The notes under the pieces were generated by a model. The model saw only the letters and a list, made by a program, of their open reading frames with translations. It was not told the DNA's origin and made no database searches. From Ignavibacteriaceae bacterium (lineage in GTDB: Bacteria; Bacteroidota; Ignavibacteria; Ignavibacteriales; Ignavibacteriaceae), in NCBI GenBank assembly GCA_023229425.1, contig JALNZG010000003.1, forward strand, positions 248,001 to 312,000: a stretch of DNA of 64,000 bases. The letters run 5' to 3'. Made by a program: the position numbers and the translations under genes. This document shows, piece by piece, positions 1 to 9,024 of the stretch. Position 1 is the first letter of the stretch, and each line of letters begins with the position of its first letter.

Positions 1-943
1 GCAAAGCAAAATAGCTGCTTGCCAGCTCTGTTTTCGCGCCTACTTTTTTTTCAAGAAGATTCAATACTCCATTTATTGAGCGGGCATTGATCTCCAGTTT
101 TGGAATTTTTGCTAATGCTCCGGCAACGATTTCTTTTTGTAGAAAAATATGTTCCCCCGCAATAAGCGATAGAGGAATTTTACATTCATTATTTTTATCA
201 AATTGAATGAGTTTTAAACTTTTTTCTAAAATACTATCAACAAAATTTAGAAAATCTTTTATTGTTGAAGAAAAATTAAATATTTTTTCGTCAATCTTTG
301 GATTTATGTTTTCTTTCAACTTTGGAACAACTTTATTCCGCAAATAATTCCGCTGATAGTTGTTTTCTTCATTTGACGAATCAATTTGAAAAGGGATTCT
401 TTTTATTTGTAAATAAGAAAGAATTTCATCTTTAGTTATTGCCAACAAAGGACGAATAATATTTCCCCGTTGTGCCGGAATACCCGCAGCGCCGTTCAAT
501 CCGCATCCTTTAATTAAATTCAGAAGAACTGTTTCTGTATTATCAGATTGGTGATGCGCCGTCGCAATTTTGGTGCAGTTTTCTTTTGCCGCAATTTCAG
601 AGAACATTTTATACCGGATTTCTCTTCCGGCTTCCTCTAAAGAAAGTTTGTTTTTTTTAGCAAAAACTTTAATGTTTTTCTGTTTTATTAAAATAGGGAT
701 GTTCAGATCCGCACAAATTCTCATGCAAAATGATTCATCGGCATCACCTTCTTCTCCGCGTAAATTGTGGTTAAGATGAGCTGCAAGAAGTGATAAATTA
801 AATTTTTTCTGAAATTTAATTAAAAAAGAAAGGAGAAAAACTGAATCCGCTCCTCCGCTAAATCCTACAACAATTTTATCATTTCGTGAGATTAATTTCT
901 TCTCAGCAATAAACAAAAGAACTTTTTCTTCGATGGATTTCAT
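1..943 (-). CDS. tilS: tRNA(Ile)-lysidine synthase TilS, C-terminus beyond the left edge
   Basis: TilS modifies C34 of the CAU anticodon of tRNA-Ile2 to lysidine using ATP and lysine, so the tRNA reads AUA. Reading leftward from ATG at 943 the frame stays open to base 1 (314 codons). It shows the PP-loop ATPase motif SGGADS at residues 29-34 and the family block TAHHQSDNTET further on, followed by a PLL..T..EI stretch typical of the end of the N-terminal domain. The start directly abuts the stop codon of ribE, so it is the last visible gene of the greA-ribD-ribE-tilS run. About 100 C-terminal residues are expected outside the window. Assignment is firm from the motifs. Confidence 0.95.
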   Translation of the reverse strand, partial: MKSIEEKVLLFIAEKKLISRNDKIVVGFSGGADSVFLLSFLIKFQKKFNLSLLAAHLNHNLRGEEGDADESFCMRICADLNIPILIKQKNIKVFAKKNKLSLEEAGREIRYKMFSEIAAKENCTKIATAHHQSDNTETVLLNLIKGCGLNGAAGIPAQRGNIIRPLLAITKDEILSYLQIKRIPFQIDSSNEENNYQRNYLRNKVVPKLKENINPKIDEKIFNFSSTIKDFLNFVDSILEKSLKLIQFDKNNECKIPLSLIAGEHIFLQKEIVAGALAKIPKLEINARSINGVLNLLEKKVGAKTELASSYFAL

Positions 944-1579
944 TTAATATCCAAGTTCTTTTAACCATTCTTCAGTCAGTTTAGATTCGTTTTCAATCCC
1001 TAAAAATTTAGCGACGTATTTACCGAGAATATCAAACTCAAGATTAACAAATTCGCCAACTCTTTTACCGGAAAGATTTGTTTCCTTCCATGTGTGCGGA
1101 ATAATTGCAACAGCAAAAACATTTTCACTAACGTCTGCAAGAGTTAAACTGATTCCATCAACGGCAATAGAACCGACACGCACAATATATTTGGAAAAAT
1201 TATCCGGAATTTTAATCCGCAATTCATGACTCGCAGAAAGCGGAATGCTTTCAATAATTTCGCCGCGCGTATCAACATGTCCGAGCACAAAGTGTCCGCC
1301 AATTCGAGCATTGGCTTGTAAAGAGCGTTCCAAATTTATGCGCTCGCCGGTTTGCAAATAACCAAGCGTAGTTTTTTTCAAAGTCTCTTCGATCGTTTCA
1401 ACCGTAAAAGAAATTTTTGTTGTTTGAATAACGGTCTGGCATGCACCGTTAATACTCACACTTTCGCCGATGGTTAATTCGGGAGAAATTTTTTCTGCTT
1501 GAATGGTTAATCTTAGCCCGTTTCCGAACTGATTTTTTTGTTTCAGTATTCCAACTTCTTCAATTAAGCCTGTAAACAT
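944..1579 (-). CDS. ribE: riboflavin synthase, alpha subunit
   Basis: Catalyses the last step of riboflavin synthesis: dismutation of two 6,7-dimethyl-8-ribityllumazine molecules to riboflavin and a pyrimidine that is recycled. The 211-aa length is normal for the family. The protein opens with the diagnostic MFTGLIEEVG and contains two lumazine-binding repeats, one with GESVSINGACQTV and the second beginning near ARIGGHFVLGHVDTRG. It lies one base downstream of ribD and its stop is followed at once by the tilS start, so co-transcription is likely. No FMN riboswitch was seen upstream of this cluster. Confidence 0.96.
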   Translation of the reverse strand: MFTGLIEEVGILKQKNQFGNGLRLTIQAEKISPELTIGESVSINGACQTVIQTTKISFTVETIEETLKKTTLGYLQTGERINLERSLQANARIGGHFVLGHVDTRGEIIESIPLSASHELRIKIPDNFSKYIVRVGSIAVDGISLTLADVSENVFAVAIIPHTWKETNLSGKRVGEFVNLEFDILGKYVAKFLGIENESKLTEEWLKELGY

Positions 1580-1580
1580 T

Positions 1581-2660
1581 TTATTTCCTCAAACTCAGTA
1601 AGAGATCGTCATCAAATTTTTCAAAAGAATGGATAGATAATTTCCGTGCTTTGCTTATTTCCTTAATTCCAAAATCCGAAAGGAAGGGAATACCGGTTCC
1701 TAGTAATTTCGGGGCAAGAAATAATTGCAACTCATCGAACAAATTATCTTTAATAAAAGAATTAAAAACTTTTGCTCCGCCTTCAACAAGTACGGAAGCG
1801 ATTTCTTCATCTCCAATTTTTTTCAGTACCTGTTTCAAATGAAACCGCTTTTTATCATCAATTTTTAGAAAGAAAAACTTCACACCAAGATTTTCAAGAA
1901 TCTTTACTTTTGATGAATCTTTCTTCTCGATTGAAGTAAAGAGAAAAACATTTTTTTCGGAATTAAAAATTTTTCTTTCAACCACAGCTTTTAATTCATG
2001 GTCCAGAACAATTCTTTTGGGATTTCTTCCTTCTACAAGGCGGACAGTTAGTTGCGGATCGTCTTTATTAATTGTGTTAGCGCCTACTAAAACTGCATCA
2101 TACTGAGAGCGAAGTTGGTGTACTTGTTTCCTAGAACCTGTGGAGCTGATCCATTTTGAATGATATGAATCATCCGCAATTTTGCCATCGAGTGTAATTG
2201 CTGCTTTCAATGTTATGTACGGAGTTTTTTTTGAGACATTTTTGAAAAAGAATTTATTTAATTCAACACATTCATTTTCAAGAATGCCGACTTTAACCTC
2301 AATTCCGTTTTCTTTTAGTTTCCGCACTCCTTTTCCACAAACAAGCGGATTCATATCCAGCGTACCGATAACAACTTTTTTAATTTTTTTTTCAAGAATA
2401 GTGTCAACGCAGGGTGCTGTTTTTCCAAAATGTACGCATGGTTCTAAATTCACAAAAAGTGTGGAACCTTCAATGCTTTCTAAAGCGCTGTTAATTGCAT
2501 TGATCTCTGCGTGCGCTTCTCCAAATTTTTGATGATACCCTGCCCCGATTATTTTTCCATCTTTTACTAAAACAGCACCAACTAAAGGATTAGGACTCAC
2601 ATACCCAATCCCTTTTTTAGCAATTTCAAGCGTTAGTTTTATGTAGGATTCATCGGTCAC
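1581..2660 (-). CDS. ribD: bifunctional diaminohydroxyphosphoribosylaminopyrimidine deaminase / uracil reductase RibD
   Basis: Carries out the second and third steps of riboflavin synthesis in the cytoplasm. The N-terminal deaminase half (about residues 1-145) has the zinc site HAE followed by PCVHFGKTAPC. The C-terminal half (about 150-359) is the NADPH reductase, with VGANTINKDDPQLTVR and the late VEGGAKVFNSF motif. 359 aa is the usual fused length. The start is GTG at 2660, preceded by AAGGGAA at a suitable distance. It is 11 bases downstream of greA and one base upstream of ribE. Confidence 0.96.
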   Translation of the reverse strand: MTDESYIKLTLEIAKKGIGYVSPNPLVGAVLVKDGKIIGAGYHQKFGEAHAEINAINSALESIEGSTLFVNLEPCVHFGKTAPCVDTILEKKIKKVVIGTLDMNPLVCGKGVRKLKENGIEVKVGILENECVELNKFFFKNVSKKTPYITLKAAITLDGKIADDSYHSKWISSTGSRKQVHQLRSQYDAVLVGANTINKDDPQLTVRLVEGRNPKRIVLDHELKAVVERKIFNSEKNVFLFTSIEKKDSSKVKILENLGVKFFFLKIDDKKRFHLKQVLKKIGDEEIASVLVEGGAKVFNSFIKDNLFDELQLFLAPKLLGTGIPFLSDFGIKEISKARKLSIHSFEKFDDDLLLSLRK

Positions 2661-2671
2661 AAGTTCCCTTT

Positions 2672-3148
2672 TTATTTAACTGAAAGAATTTGAAACTCAA
2701 GTAATCCGGCAGGTGCATTTACTTTTACTAATTCACCAACTTTTTTCCCCATTAATCCTTGACCAACCGGAGAAACGACCGCAATTTTCCCCGCTTGAAA
2801 ATCAGCTTCTTCCGCTGAAACCAAATGATAGGAATATGTTTTATTCGTTTTTAAATTTTTCACTTCAACATGAGATAGAATGTGTACTACGCCTTCTTCA
2901 AATTTTGAAGCGTCTACAACCCGCGCACGCAACAGGACATTTTCCAATTTACTGATGCGGAGTTCAAACATCCCTTGTGCTTCCTTGGCAGCATCGTATT
3001 CTGCATTTTCAGAAAGATCACCATGAGACCGCGCCTCAGAAATTTTCCCGGCAATTTCTTTTCTACCGTGAGTTTTCAATTCCTTTAATTCCCGCTCAAG
3101 TTCAATTAATCTTTCTTGAGTTAAGTAAACAAAATTTGCATCCGCCAT
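2672..3148 (-). CDS. greA: transcription elongation factor GreA
   Basis: Stimulates transcript cleavage by backtracked RNA polymerase. The start is placed at ATG 3148 (MADANFVYLTQ), which gives 158 aa, the family norm. The longer open frame from 3193 begins inside the terminator hairpin at 3179-3212, so it is rejected. The N-terminal coiled coil carries HGDLSENAEYDAAKEAQ with the acidic tip residues. The C-terminal FKBP-like domain has ISPVGQGLMGK-like text (VSPVGQGLMGKKVGE). It heads the leftward cluster with the riboflavin genes and tilS. Confidence 0.96.
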   Translation of the reverse strand: MADANFVYLTQERLIELERELKELKTHGRKEIAGKISEARSHGDLSENAEYDAAKEAQGMFELRISKLENVLLRARVVDASKFEEGVVHILSHVEVKNLKTNKTYSYHLVSAEEADFQAGKIAVVSPVGQGLMGKKVGELVKVNAPAGLLEFQILSVK

Positions 3149-3178
3149 GGGTAAAATCTCTCTCTTGGTGAAACATTT

Positions 3179-3212
3179 AAAAAAAAGCGCCACCGCTTTC
3201 CGCAGTGGCAGT
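3179..3212 (-). terminator. rho-independent terminator after the AddB-like gene
   Basis: On the minus strand GCCAC pairs with GTGGC around an inner GC pair and a GGAAA loop, followed by eight T. It ends the addB-like/CYTH transcript and implies that greA has its own promoter in the 30 bases to its left. Confidence 0.8.
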
Positions 3213-3261
3213 GCAAAATTAAAGAATTTAGACTAAGATGTCAAGCTAAAGTAATTTAAAA

Positions 3262-6200
3262 TCACACAACTTCAATTTCTTGTATTCTGCAGACGCTTCT
3301 AAATGAACAAAGGCGGCAGACTTTCTCTTCCCTTTTCTCAAGTTTTGAGAGATGATAAATTCCCGAACTTATTCCGGTTATCAGATCATCAATTTTTTGC
3401 AAGGCATGTGAGATTATATCCTGATTAGCTTGAATAATTTTCCCGCGTGTTTCGTCATCGGTTTTATCGTACGATTTTCCTTTTAGCGCTTTCACTTCGT
3501 CCGGTCCAAAATCATCGCGGCTGAATTTTAACGAATAAATAATTCCCGCCGCCGGAAGAAATGATTCGTTCAGTTCGTTCTGTAAAATCTGTTGCGCGGC
3601 AAATAGGTAGAGTGGAATTTGCAAAGAGATTCCAAGTTGCAGATCCTCTTCATTTGGCTTTTTACCGGAAAGTTTATAATCATAAACTTTAAAATGTTTT
3701 TCATTAAAGTTTATATCAATGCGGTCAATCTTCCCGCGCAGTTTTGCGTTTGAAGTTAAATTGAGAGACAGCGCAGTTGATTTCTGCCCGTCATCGCTTC
3801 TCAACCTGCCGAACGGAACTTCAAAAAAAGCGGCATTAAAATCATCGGCTCTTGCAAATTCTTCTTCAAGAAAAAGAGAAAGGATGGAATCATTTTTGTT
3901 CCCGTTAACACCGAGAATTTTTTCAATTTCCCAGAATGACAACGATGAATGAATGCTGAGTTTGTCAATCTTTTCCTTTGCAATTTCAAAAAGAAGTGAA
4001 GCCGCTTTCTCTTTTTCAAGCTGAAGATTAAGATTTTCATCTTTTGCTACTTTCATAAATTGCTCAAGAATTGCATGAAGCAGCAATCCCATTTCCATTG
4101 GCTCAAGTTCTTCGGTTGGTTCTTCAAGCGGAGCGAGTTTCAAAATTCTTTTCAAGAAAAACTGGAACGGGCATTTGGCATATAATTCAAGCTGCGAAAT
4201 TGAATAATCACTGTTTGCATATTTTCCCAAGAAACCGGCGGCATGTTCTGAGGTTGTATCAATAAATCCGCTGTATCCAAAAGTCTCAAACGGATGTTCC
4301 CTCCTGGTTTTATCAATTTGAAATTTCTCTTTCAATTTATTTTTTTCATTTTCACTTTGTGCATTCAGCAGCAATTCCACATCATTTTGTTCAGCGGCTT
4401 TCTGCGTCAGTTCGCTGAACGAGTAAATGCATTGCTCGTTTTTGTTAATAAGCGATTCTTCAACTTCAACTATTTTTTTCAGATCAACCAAAAAGGATGA
4501 TGGAGCCAATTCTTTTTTTGTTCCTTCATGCAAAGGATAAGAAAGATAAAGTTGCTTGTTATAAGTTTGAAGCGTTTGGTAAAACAAAAACCGTTCGCGC
4601 GCTACATGCTTATTTTCAGCTTCTGAAAACGATTCGTAAGAAAATATTTCGGGAGAAAAACGAGTGGGAAAATCGCCGTCGCATAATCCGCCGAGAAAAA
4701 CATAATCAAAGTTCAATCCGCGTAGCTCTTCAAAATTGGAGACAAGCACACCATAACCGGGTCGCTCTTTAATATTAAATCTCGTTGAAGCCACAGCAGT
4801 TTTTAAGTGATTAAGAAAATACTTCAGCGGAAATTTTTGCAATTCCGGTTCTTCGTATTCCAACTGAAGTTGTTCAAACAGATCGGTAAACATTTCAATA
4901 AATGTTGTAAGCGATTTTATATTTTCTTCTTCGTAATCTTTGCTGAGTTTTAAAACTTTTACCGGAAAATCAAGATCATGGATTAACTGCAATAATCGCT
5001 CAGAAAACTGCTGCAACGTCATCGGCTCTTCAAATTTTTTCAAAAGCGAATAGAGCGATTCAATTTCCTTCTTTACCGAAGAAAGCAATTTTTTATCCGA
5101 AAGAATTTCATCCTCCGTTTCATTCCCTTCTTCAAGAAAATGATTGATATGTGTAATCCATGTTTGATAGCCGGAGATGATTCGCAGCTTGGAAGCTACT
5201 TGAAAAATATCGGAAGACTGTGCATTTAACGGCGGATAATACTCGCTGCTAAAAACTCTAAAGACCGCTTTGTGGTAAAAATCATTTGCAATAACTTCCA
5301 GCAAATTGATCACAGAAATTACCGGGTTAAATGTATTGAGCGAAAACCGGTCGGTAAGATTAAACGGGATTCCATACTGCAAAAAAACATCGCGGATAAT
5401 TCCGGAGTAATTTTGTATCAAATGAAAGCCAACACAAACGGTATTTGGCGGAACTTTTTTTTCAATAAGAAGAGTTTTAATTTCTTTTGCAATTTGAATA
5501 ATCTCATCTTCCCTGTTTTTTGCGGCTATTAAAACGACAGCATCTTCGTAAGGTTTTTTCTTTTCAATTTTCTTTTCGTTAAACAAATAGAGTGAGAGAT
5601 ATCCGCTTAATTTATTTTCACTATGTTTTCTCTGGAATGGAAAAGAATAAAACCCTGCTTTTTCAAATTTGTCTTTAACGTCTTCGGCGGCTGAAAACAG
5701 CCCATGATTATTACGTTGGTAATCAAGATTGATGTAAAGATCTACTCCAGGAAATTCAGATATTATTTTCAGCAGAGAAATTTCAGGATGATTAAATTCT
5801 GAATAACCGAATGCGTACACAATTTTAACAGTAGGAAATAGTTTGCGGAATCGCCCGGTAATAACTTTCGTTGGCAGTCCATTCACCTCACGAATGACAT
5901 CGCCAATCTCATAAAGACCAAGTTGTTGGAAAAGTTCGCAGTAGCTTTCGAAAACTTTTGCCAATTCAGAGAGTTTTTGTTTTTCGGTACCTTCGGTTTT
6001 TTCCAAATCTCTTAACAAATATTCCGAAGAAATCGCACTCCGTTTATATTCTGAGAAGAGGTTTTTGATCCGCTCTAAACTTCCTTGTGGAATTGTTTTT
6101 GAAAAGCTGCGGAAATATTCAAGTTGATTTTTCTGAAAAGCTTTTTTAAGAAGAACCGAGGAAGCTGCATCCGAAGCAATAGACAAAGGTTTTTCAATGC

Positions 6201-6414
6201 TGAATAGTTTTTCAGCCAGCGTAAAAATTGTTTCGATTGGTAAAATGGAAACTGCTTGCGCCGGAGTTTTATCAATAATTTCTTTTTTCAGCGCACGCAC
6301 TTTCCTGTTCGTCGGCACCAAGTGCAAAACTTCATTCGCTTGACCGTGAAGAATTTTATCTTCAATTACTTTGAAAAAAGAATCTGAAAAAGATTTTTTG
6401 TTTGTTAGGATCAT
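3262..6414 (-). CDS. AddB-like PD-(D/E)XK nuclease with iron-sulfur cysteines
   Basis: 1050-aa protein resembling the B subunit of AddAB-type helicase-nucleases that process double-strand breaks. The N-terminal part is a helicase-like fold without a Walker A motif that I can find (it opens with HLVPTNRKVRALKK), and it keeps a late motif LRGLNFDYVFLGGLCDGDFP. The C-terminal nuclease has CPFQFFLKRIL, LHAILEQF, KIDRID and VYDYKLSG (the D and DYK catalytic residues) and ends with CRLCSFRSVC, completing a four-Cys Fe-S site. No AddA partner is in the window. It overlaps the CYTH gene by 4 bases (ATGA), so the two are coupled. Confidence 0.85.
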   Translation of the reverse strand: MILTNKKSFSDSFFKVIEDKILHGQANEVLHLVPTNRKVRALKKEIIDKTPAQAVSILPIETIFTLAEKLFSIEKPLSIASDAASSVLLKKAFQKNQLEYFRSFSKTIPQGSLERIKNLFSEYKRSAISSEYLLRDLEKTEGTEKQKLSELAKVFESYCELFQQLGLYEIGDVIREVNGLPTKVITGRFRKLFPTVKIVYAFGYSEFNHPEISLLKIISEFPGVDLYINLDYQRNNHGLFSAAEDVKDKFEKAGFYSFPFQRKHSENKLSGYLSLYLFNEKKIEKKKPYEDAVVLIAAKNREDEIIQIAKEIKTLLIEKKVPPNTVCVGFHLIQNYSGIIRDVFLQYGIPFNLTDRFSLNTFNPVISVINLLEVIANDFYHKAVFRVFSSEYYPPLNAQSSDIFQVASKLRIISGYQTWITHINHFLEEGNETEDEILSDKKLLSSVKKEIESLYSLLKKFEEPMTLQQFSERLLQLIHDLDFPVKVLKLSKDYEEENIKSLTTFIEMFTDLFEQLQLEYEEPELQKFPLKYFLNHLKTAVASTRFNIKERPGYGVLVSNFEELRGLNFDYVFLGGLCDGDFPTRFSPEIFSYESFSEAENKHVARERFLFYQTLQTYNKQLYLSYPLHEGTKKELAPSSFLVDLKKIVEVEESLINKNEQCIYSFSELTQKAAEQNDVELLLNAQSENEKNKLKEKFQIDKTRREHPFETFGYSGFIDTTSEHAAGFLGKYANSDYSISQLELYAKCPFQFFLKRILKLAPLEEPTEELEPMEMGLLLHAILEQFMKVAKDENLNLQLEKEKAASLLFEIAKEKIDKLSIHSSLSFWEIEKILGVNGNKNDSILSLFLEEEFARADDFNAAFFEVPFGRLRSDDGQKSTALSLNLTSNAKLRGKIDRIDINFNEKHFKVYDYKLSGKKPNEEDLQLGISLQIPLYLFAAQQILQNELNESFLPAAGIIYSLKFSRDDFGPDEVKALKGKSYDKTDDETRGKIIQANQDIISHALQKIDDLITGISSGIYHLSKLEKREEKVCRLCSFRSVCRIQEIEVV

Positions 6415-6920
6415 TTTTTGCCGGTTTGTAAAAGTAGATCGTGGTATGATAATCGCAATTGCTCCTTTGGATCAAGCTTCAGTGCATTCAACAAAAAACC
6501 AAAACGCTGTTGCGCATCTTTTTTTGTTGTAACAACTTTTGTTTCAAGTTCAATAAAGTTTCCCAATTTTTTCACTTTATCGAGATGGATACGCGTCTCA
6601 TCATACAAATAAAGAAATCTCTCTTTTTCTACCACAACATCGCACGATAACAAATTTCTTAAAAAACTTTCCGCGTGTGCTTGATGCAGTTCAAGAATCT
6701 CAAAATTTGACCAGCGGTTTTTTCCATTTTCATTCCGTTGATAACGTATTAACTGCTGTTTCTTCCCTTCTTTCCTAAGTTTTAATAATCCCTTTGCGTT
6801 TGCAAAATAAACATCTTTTTGATGAAGTATTCCGATTTTTTTTGCTTTCAATTTCTTTAAGCTCGAGATGAGCGAATCGAAATTTTTCACTTTAACTTTT
6901 ATCTCCAAATTAACCGGCAT
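6411..6920 (-). CDS. CYTH-domain protein (class IV adenylate cyclase / thiamine triphosphatase-like)
   Basis: 169 aa forming a single CYTH domain. These tunnel-fold enzymes act on triphosphate-bearing substrates with divalent metals. The usual N-terminal ExExK signature is here NLEIKVKV, so one acidic position appears replaced by lysine. Later charged strands such as GLLKLRKEG, LIRYQRNE, HLDKVKKLGNFIELE are kept. Substrate cannot be told from sequence: polyphosphate, thiamine triphosphate and ATP are all possible. The stop overlaps the start of the AddB-like nuclease, an unexplained pairing. Confidence 0.8.
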   Translation of the reverse strand: MPVNLEIKVKVKNFDSLISSLKKLKAKKIGILHQKDVYFANAKGLLKLRKEGKKQQLIRYQRNENGKNRWSNFEILELHQAHAESFLRNLLSCDVVVEKERFLYLYDETRIHLDKVKKLGNFIELETKVVTTKKDAQQRFGFLLNALKLDPKEQLRLSYHDLLLQTGKK

Positions 6921-7045
6921 CTGTTTTTCTTCCTTTATTTCACTTTAAACATGTCAGAACGTCTGTTTTGTCAGTTTCCTGCACTTCACAAAAAAAATGA
7001 ATTGATTTTTGCTATAAACTAAGTAATTTTAAAATAAAAATTTAG

Positions 7046-7696
7046 ATGAGTATGAAAAAATATCTCCGTTTAGCAATTTTAATTTTACCTTTGAATTTTC
7101 TAACCGGTCAAAACATCGGTGAGTTGGCACCTGACCACGAACCACTAGTTTTCCCCACCAATGCTTACGGGGTGGATTTATTATTCGGAGAAGGCGGTTT
7201 CGGTTTGGGAGGTTTTTATAGAAGCAATTTGAATAACACACTAACTCTTTTTACGGATATGTCCATCTCGGAAGCAAAAGATGAAAATGAGTTTGAGTAC
7301 GTTGACTATTATGGACGTTCCTATACTGTCGGAAAGAAAAACAGAATTTTTCTTATCCCTTTTTTTGTAGGAATTCAAAACCGTCTGTTCGCAAATGATC
7401 TCGGTGATAATTTTCGCCCTTATTTAAATTTTGCCGTTGGACCAACAATGGTTGTTACTACTCCTTATGAGCGTGAGTTTTTCAACTCTCTAAAATATGC
7501 TCAGGCAGATTATACGGTCGGCGGATATATTGGTTTCGGTGCAAATTTTGGAATTGACCAGAAGCATCTTGCAGGCATAAACATTCGCTATTACGTCATT
7601 CAGTTTTTTAATCATGGGATTGAAAGCCTTGAAGGAAAACCGAAAAAATCATTTGGCGGATTTTACATAACTATTAATATCGGTTCGATGTATTGA
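7046..7696 (+). CDS. predicted exported outer-membrane beta-barrel protein
   Basis: 216 aa, unknown function. The N-terminus MSMKKYLRLAILILPLNFL followed by TGQN is a signal peptide. The rest alternates polar and hydrophobic residues, is rich in Gly, Tyr and Phe (for example GEGGFGLGGFYRS and GGYIGFGANFGI), and ends in an aromatic residue (IGSMY), as small outer-membrane barrels do. An alternative ATG lies two codons later at 7052. The TGA stop overlaps the TTG start of the next gene, suggesting translational coupling with the DUF2461 protein. Confidence 0.65.
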   Translation: MSMKKYLRLAILILPLNFLTGQNIGELAPDHEPLVFPTNAYGVDLLFGEGGFGLGGFYRSNLNNTLTLFTDMSISEAKDENEFEYVDYYGRSYTVGKKNRIFLIPFFVGIQNRLFANDLGDNFRPYLNFAVGPTMVVTTPYEREFFNSLKYAQADYTVGGYIGFGANFGIDQKHLAGINIRYYVIQFFNHGIESLEGKPKKSFGGFYITINIGSMY

Positions 7697-8427
7697 AAAC
7701 TATGGAGATAAATCAATTTACCGGATTCTCTCCCAATCTGTTTACTTTTCTGGAAGGTTTAGAAAAGAACAACTCAAAAATTTATTTTGATAAGCATAGG
7801 GATGAATATGAAAAATTTGTTGTTAAACCGGCAAAGGCTTTCATTACAGCGCTAGCTCCGTTCCTTGAACAACTAAATCCATCAATACGAAGAGAGCCGA
7901 AGTTCAATCAAACGATTATGAAATTGAGCAAGGATATGCGGTTTTCCAAGGGCGTTCCGTATAAAACATTTTTATTGGTTCACTTCGGAAGATTCAAATT
8001 AGACAGCGAATTCTATCTTTACTTTGATAAAACAGGCGTTCAATACGGCATGTTCATTAATAATTCAAAAGAAGAAAATCTTTTCTTTAAAAGGAATTTG
8101 CAGACTTACGAAAAAGAAATTGAGAAAGTATTTTCGAACTATAAGTTGAACAACCAATTTTCTTTAACGGAAATGAAGAAAGAGATGCAACTGGTCAGGA
8201 AAAAATTTGATTTTAGTAAAGACGGAAAACTTCTTCAGCCGATGAAATACATTTTGCTCGAAAAAGCCATGCTGCCGAAAGGGAAAAAAATTATTGCATC
8301 GCCAAACTTTATCAATGATATAATAAAAACGTATTCCCGGCTTTATCCCCTTTATTGTTTTGCCATTTCGGAACAACCGCTGAAACTTCTCGCAAAATTT
8401 GAAGAACAAATGGGAGTTGCCGATTAA
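7693..8427 (+). CDS. DUF2461 family protein
   Basis: 244 aa matching the DUF2461 (TIGR02453) pattern: FSPNLFTFLEGLEKNNSKIYF near the start, then EPKFNQTIMKLSKDMRFSKG and PYKTFLLVHFG. The biochemical role of this widespread cytoplasmic family is not established. The start given is TTG at 7693, which overlaps the upstream stop (TTGA). ATG at 7702 (MEINQFTG) is an equally possible start and would give 241 aa. The gene converges with the thioredoxin-like gene and overlaps its 3' end by 4 bases. Confidence 0.85.
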   Translation: MKTMEINQFTGFSPNLFTFLEGLEKNNSKIYFDKHRDEYEKFVVKPAKAFITALAPFLEQLNPSIRREPKFNQTIMKLSKDMRFSKGVPYKTFLLVHFGRFKLDSEFYLYFDKTGVQYGMFINNSKEENLFFKRNLQTYEKEIEKVFSNYKLNNQFSLTEMKKEMQLVRKKFDFSKDGKLLQPMKYILLEKAMLPKGKKIIASPNFINDIIKTYSRLYPLYCFAISEQPLKLLAKFEEQMGVAD

Positions 8428-8966
8428 TTCACTTTCCATTTGATCGTACAGCCTATCGCATAAGTTTCGGGAATAGAAATTTCTTCACCGCGTAGATATT
8501 CTTCAATAGTATTTTGTAAATATTTTGTCTGCACTTTTTCCGGTTCGCGCCAGTTATCGTCAATCTTGCCGGTATAAATTAATTTCCGTTCGGAATTAAA
8601 AAGAAATAACTCCGGCGTATATGCTGCACCGAATACTTTTGCGGTTTCCTGTGATTCATCTCGTAAATAAGGGAAGTTAAAATGTTTCTCTTCCCCCCGC
8701 TTTTTCATTTCTTCAAAAGAATCTTCAGCATATTTTTCAGCGTCGTTTGCGTTGATTGCGACTATCTGAAGTCCATCTTTCTTAAAACCATTTTGAAGTT
8801 TTATAATTCTTTCTTCATACGCCTGAACGTAGGGGCAGTGGTTGCACGAAAAAATTACAAGCAGCAATGGGTTTGCAGCAAAATCAGAAATGGAGTAATT
8901 TTTTCCGTCAATACCGGGGAGTGAAAAGTCCGGTGCAATGTGTCCAAGGTCTATTCTTTTATTCAT
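8424..8966 (-). CDS. thioredoxin-like / AhpC-TSA family redox protein
   Basis: 180-aa single-domain redoxin. It begins with the AhpC/TSA-type APDFSLPGIDGKNYSISDF. The redox site is CNHCPY (Cys41 and Cys44), the variant used by the thioredoxin family proteins that resemble alkyl hydroperoxide reductase. There is no signal peptide or lipobox, so a cytoplasmic thiol-disulfide or peroxide role is inferred. GAAYTPELFLF supplies the cis-proline region. It is a monocistronic gene facing DUF2461; its upstream region is short and shared with the M14 peptidase gene. Confidence 0.85.
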   Translation of the reverse strand: MNKRIDLGHIAPDFSLPGIDGKNYSISDFAANPLLLVIFSCNHCPYVQAYEERIIKLQNGFKKDGLQIVAINANDAEKYAEDSFEEMKKRGEEKHFNFPYLRDESQETAKVFGAAYTPELFLFNSERKLIYTGKIDDNWREPEKVQTKYLQNTIEEYLRGEEISIPETYAIGCTIKWKVN

Positions 8967-9024
8967 TTTCTTATTCCTTCCGTTTTTTTCTTAATTTCCA
9001 TATACAATAATCGCTAATTTTGAA

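Noticed and set aside
3149..3193. Longer N-terminus of greA
   Set aside because: It would begin within the terminator hairpin of the upstream gene and exceed the family length.
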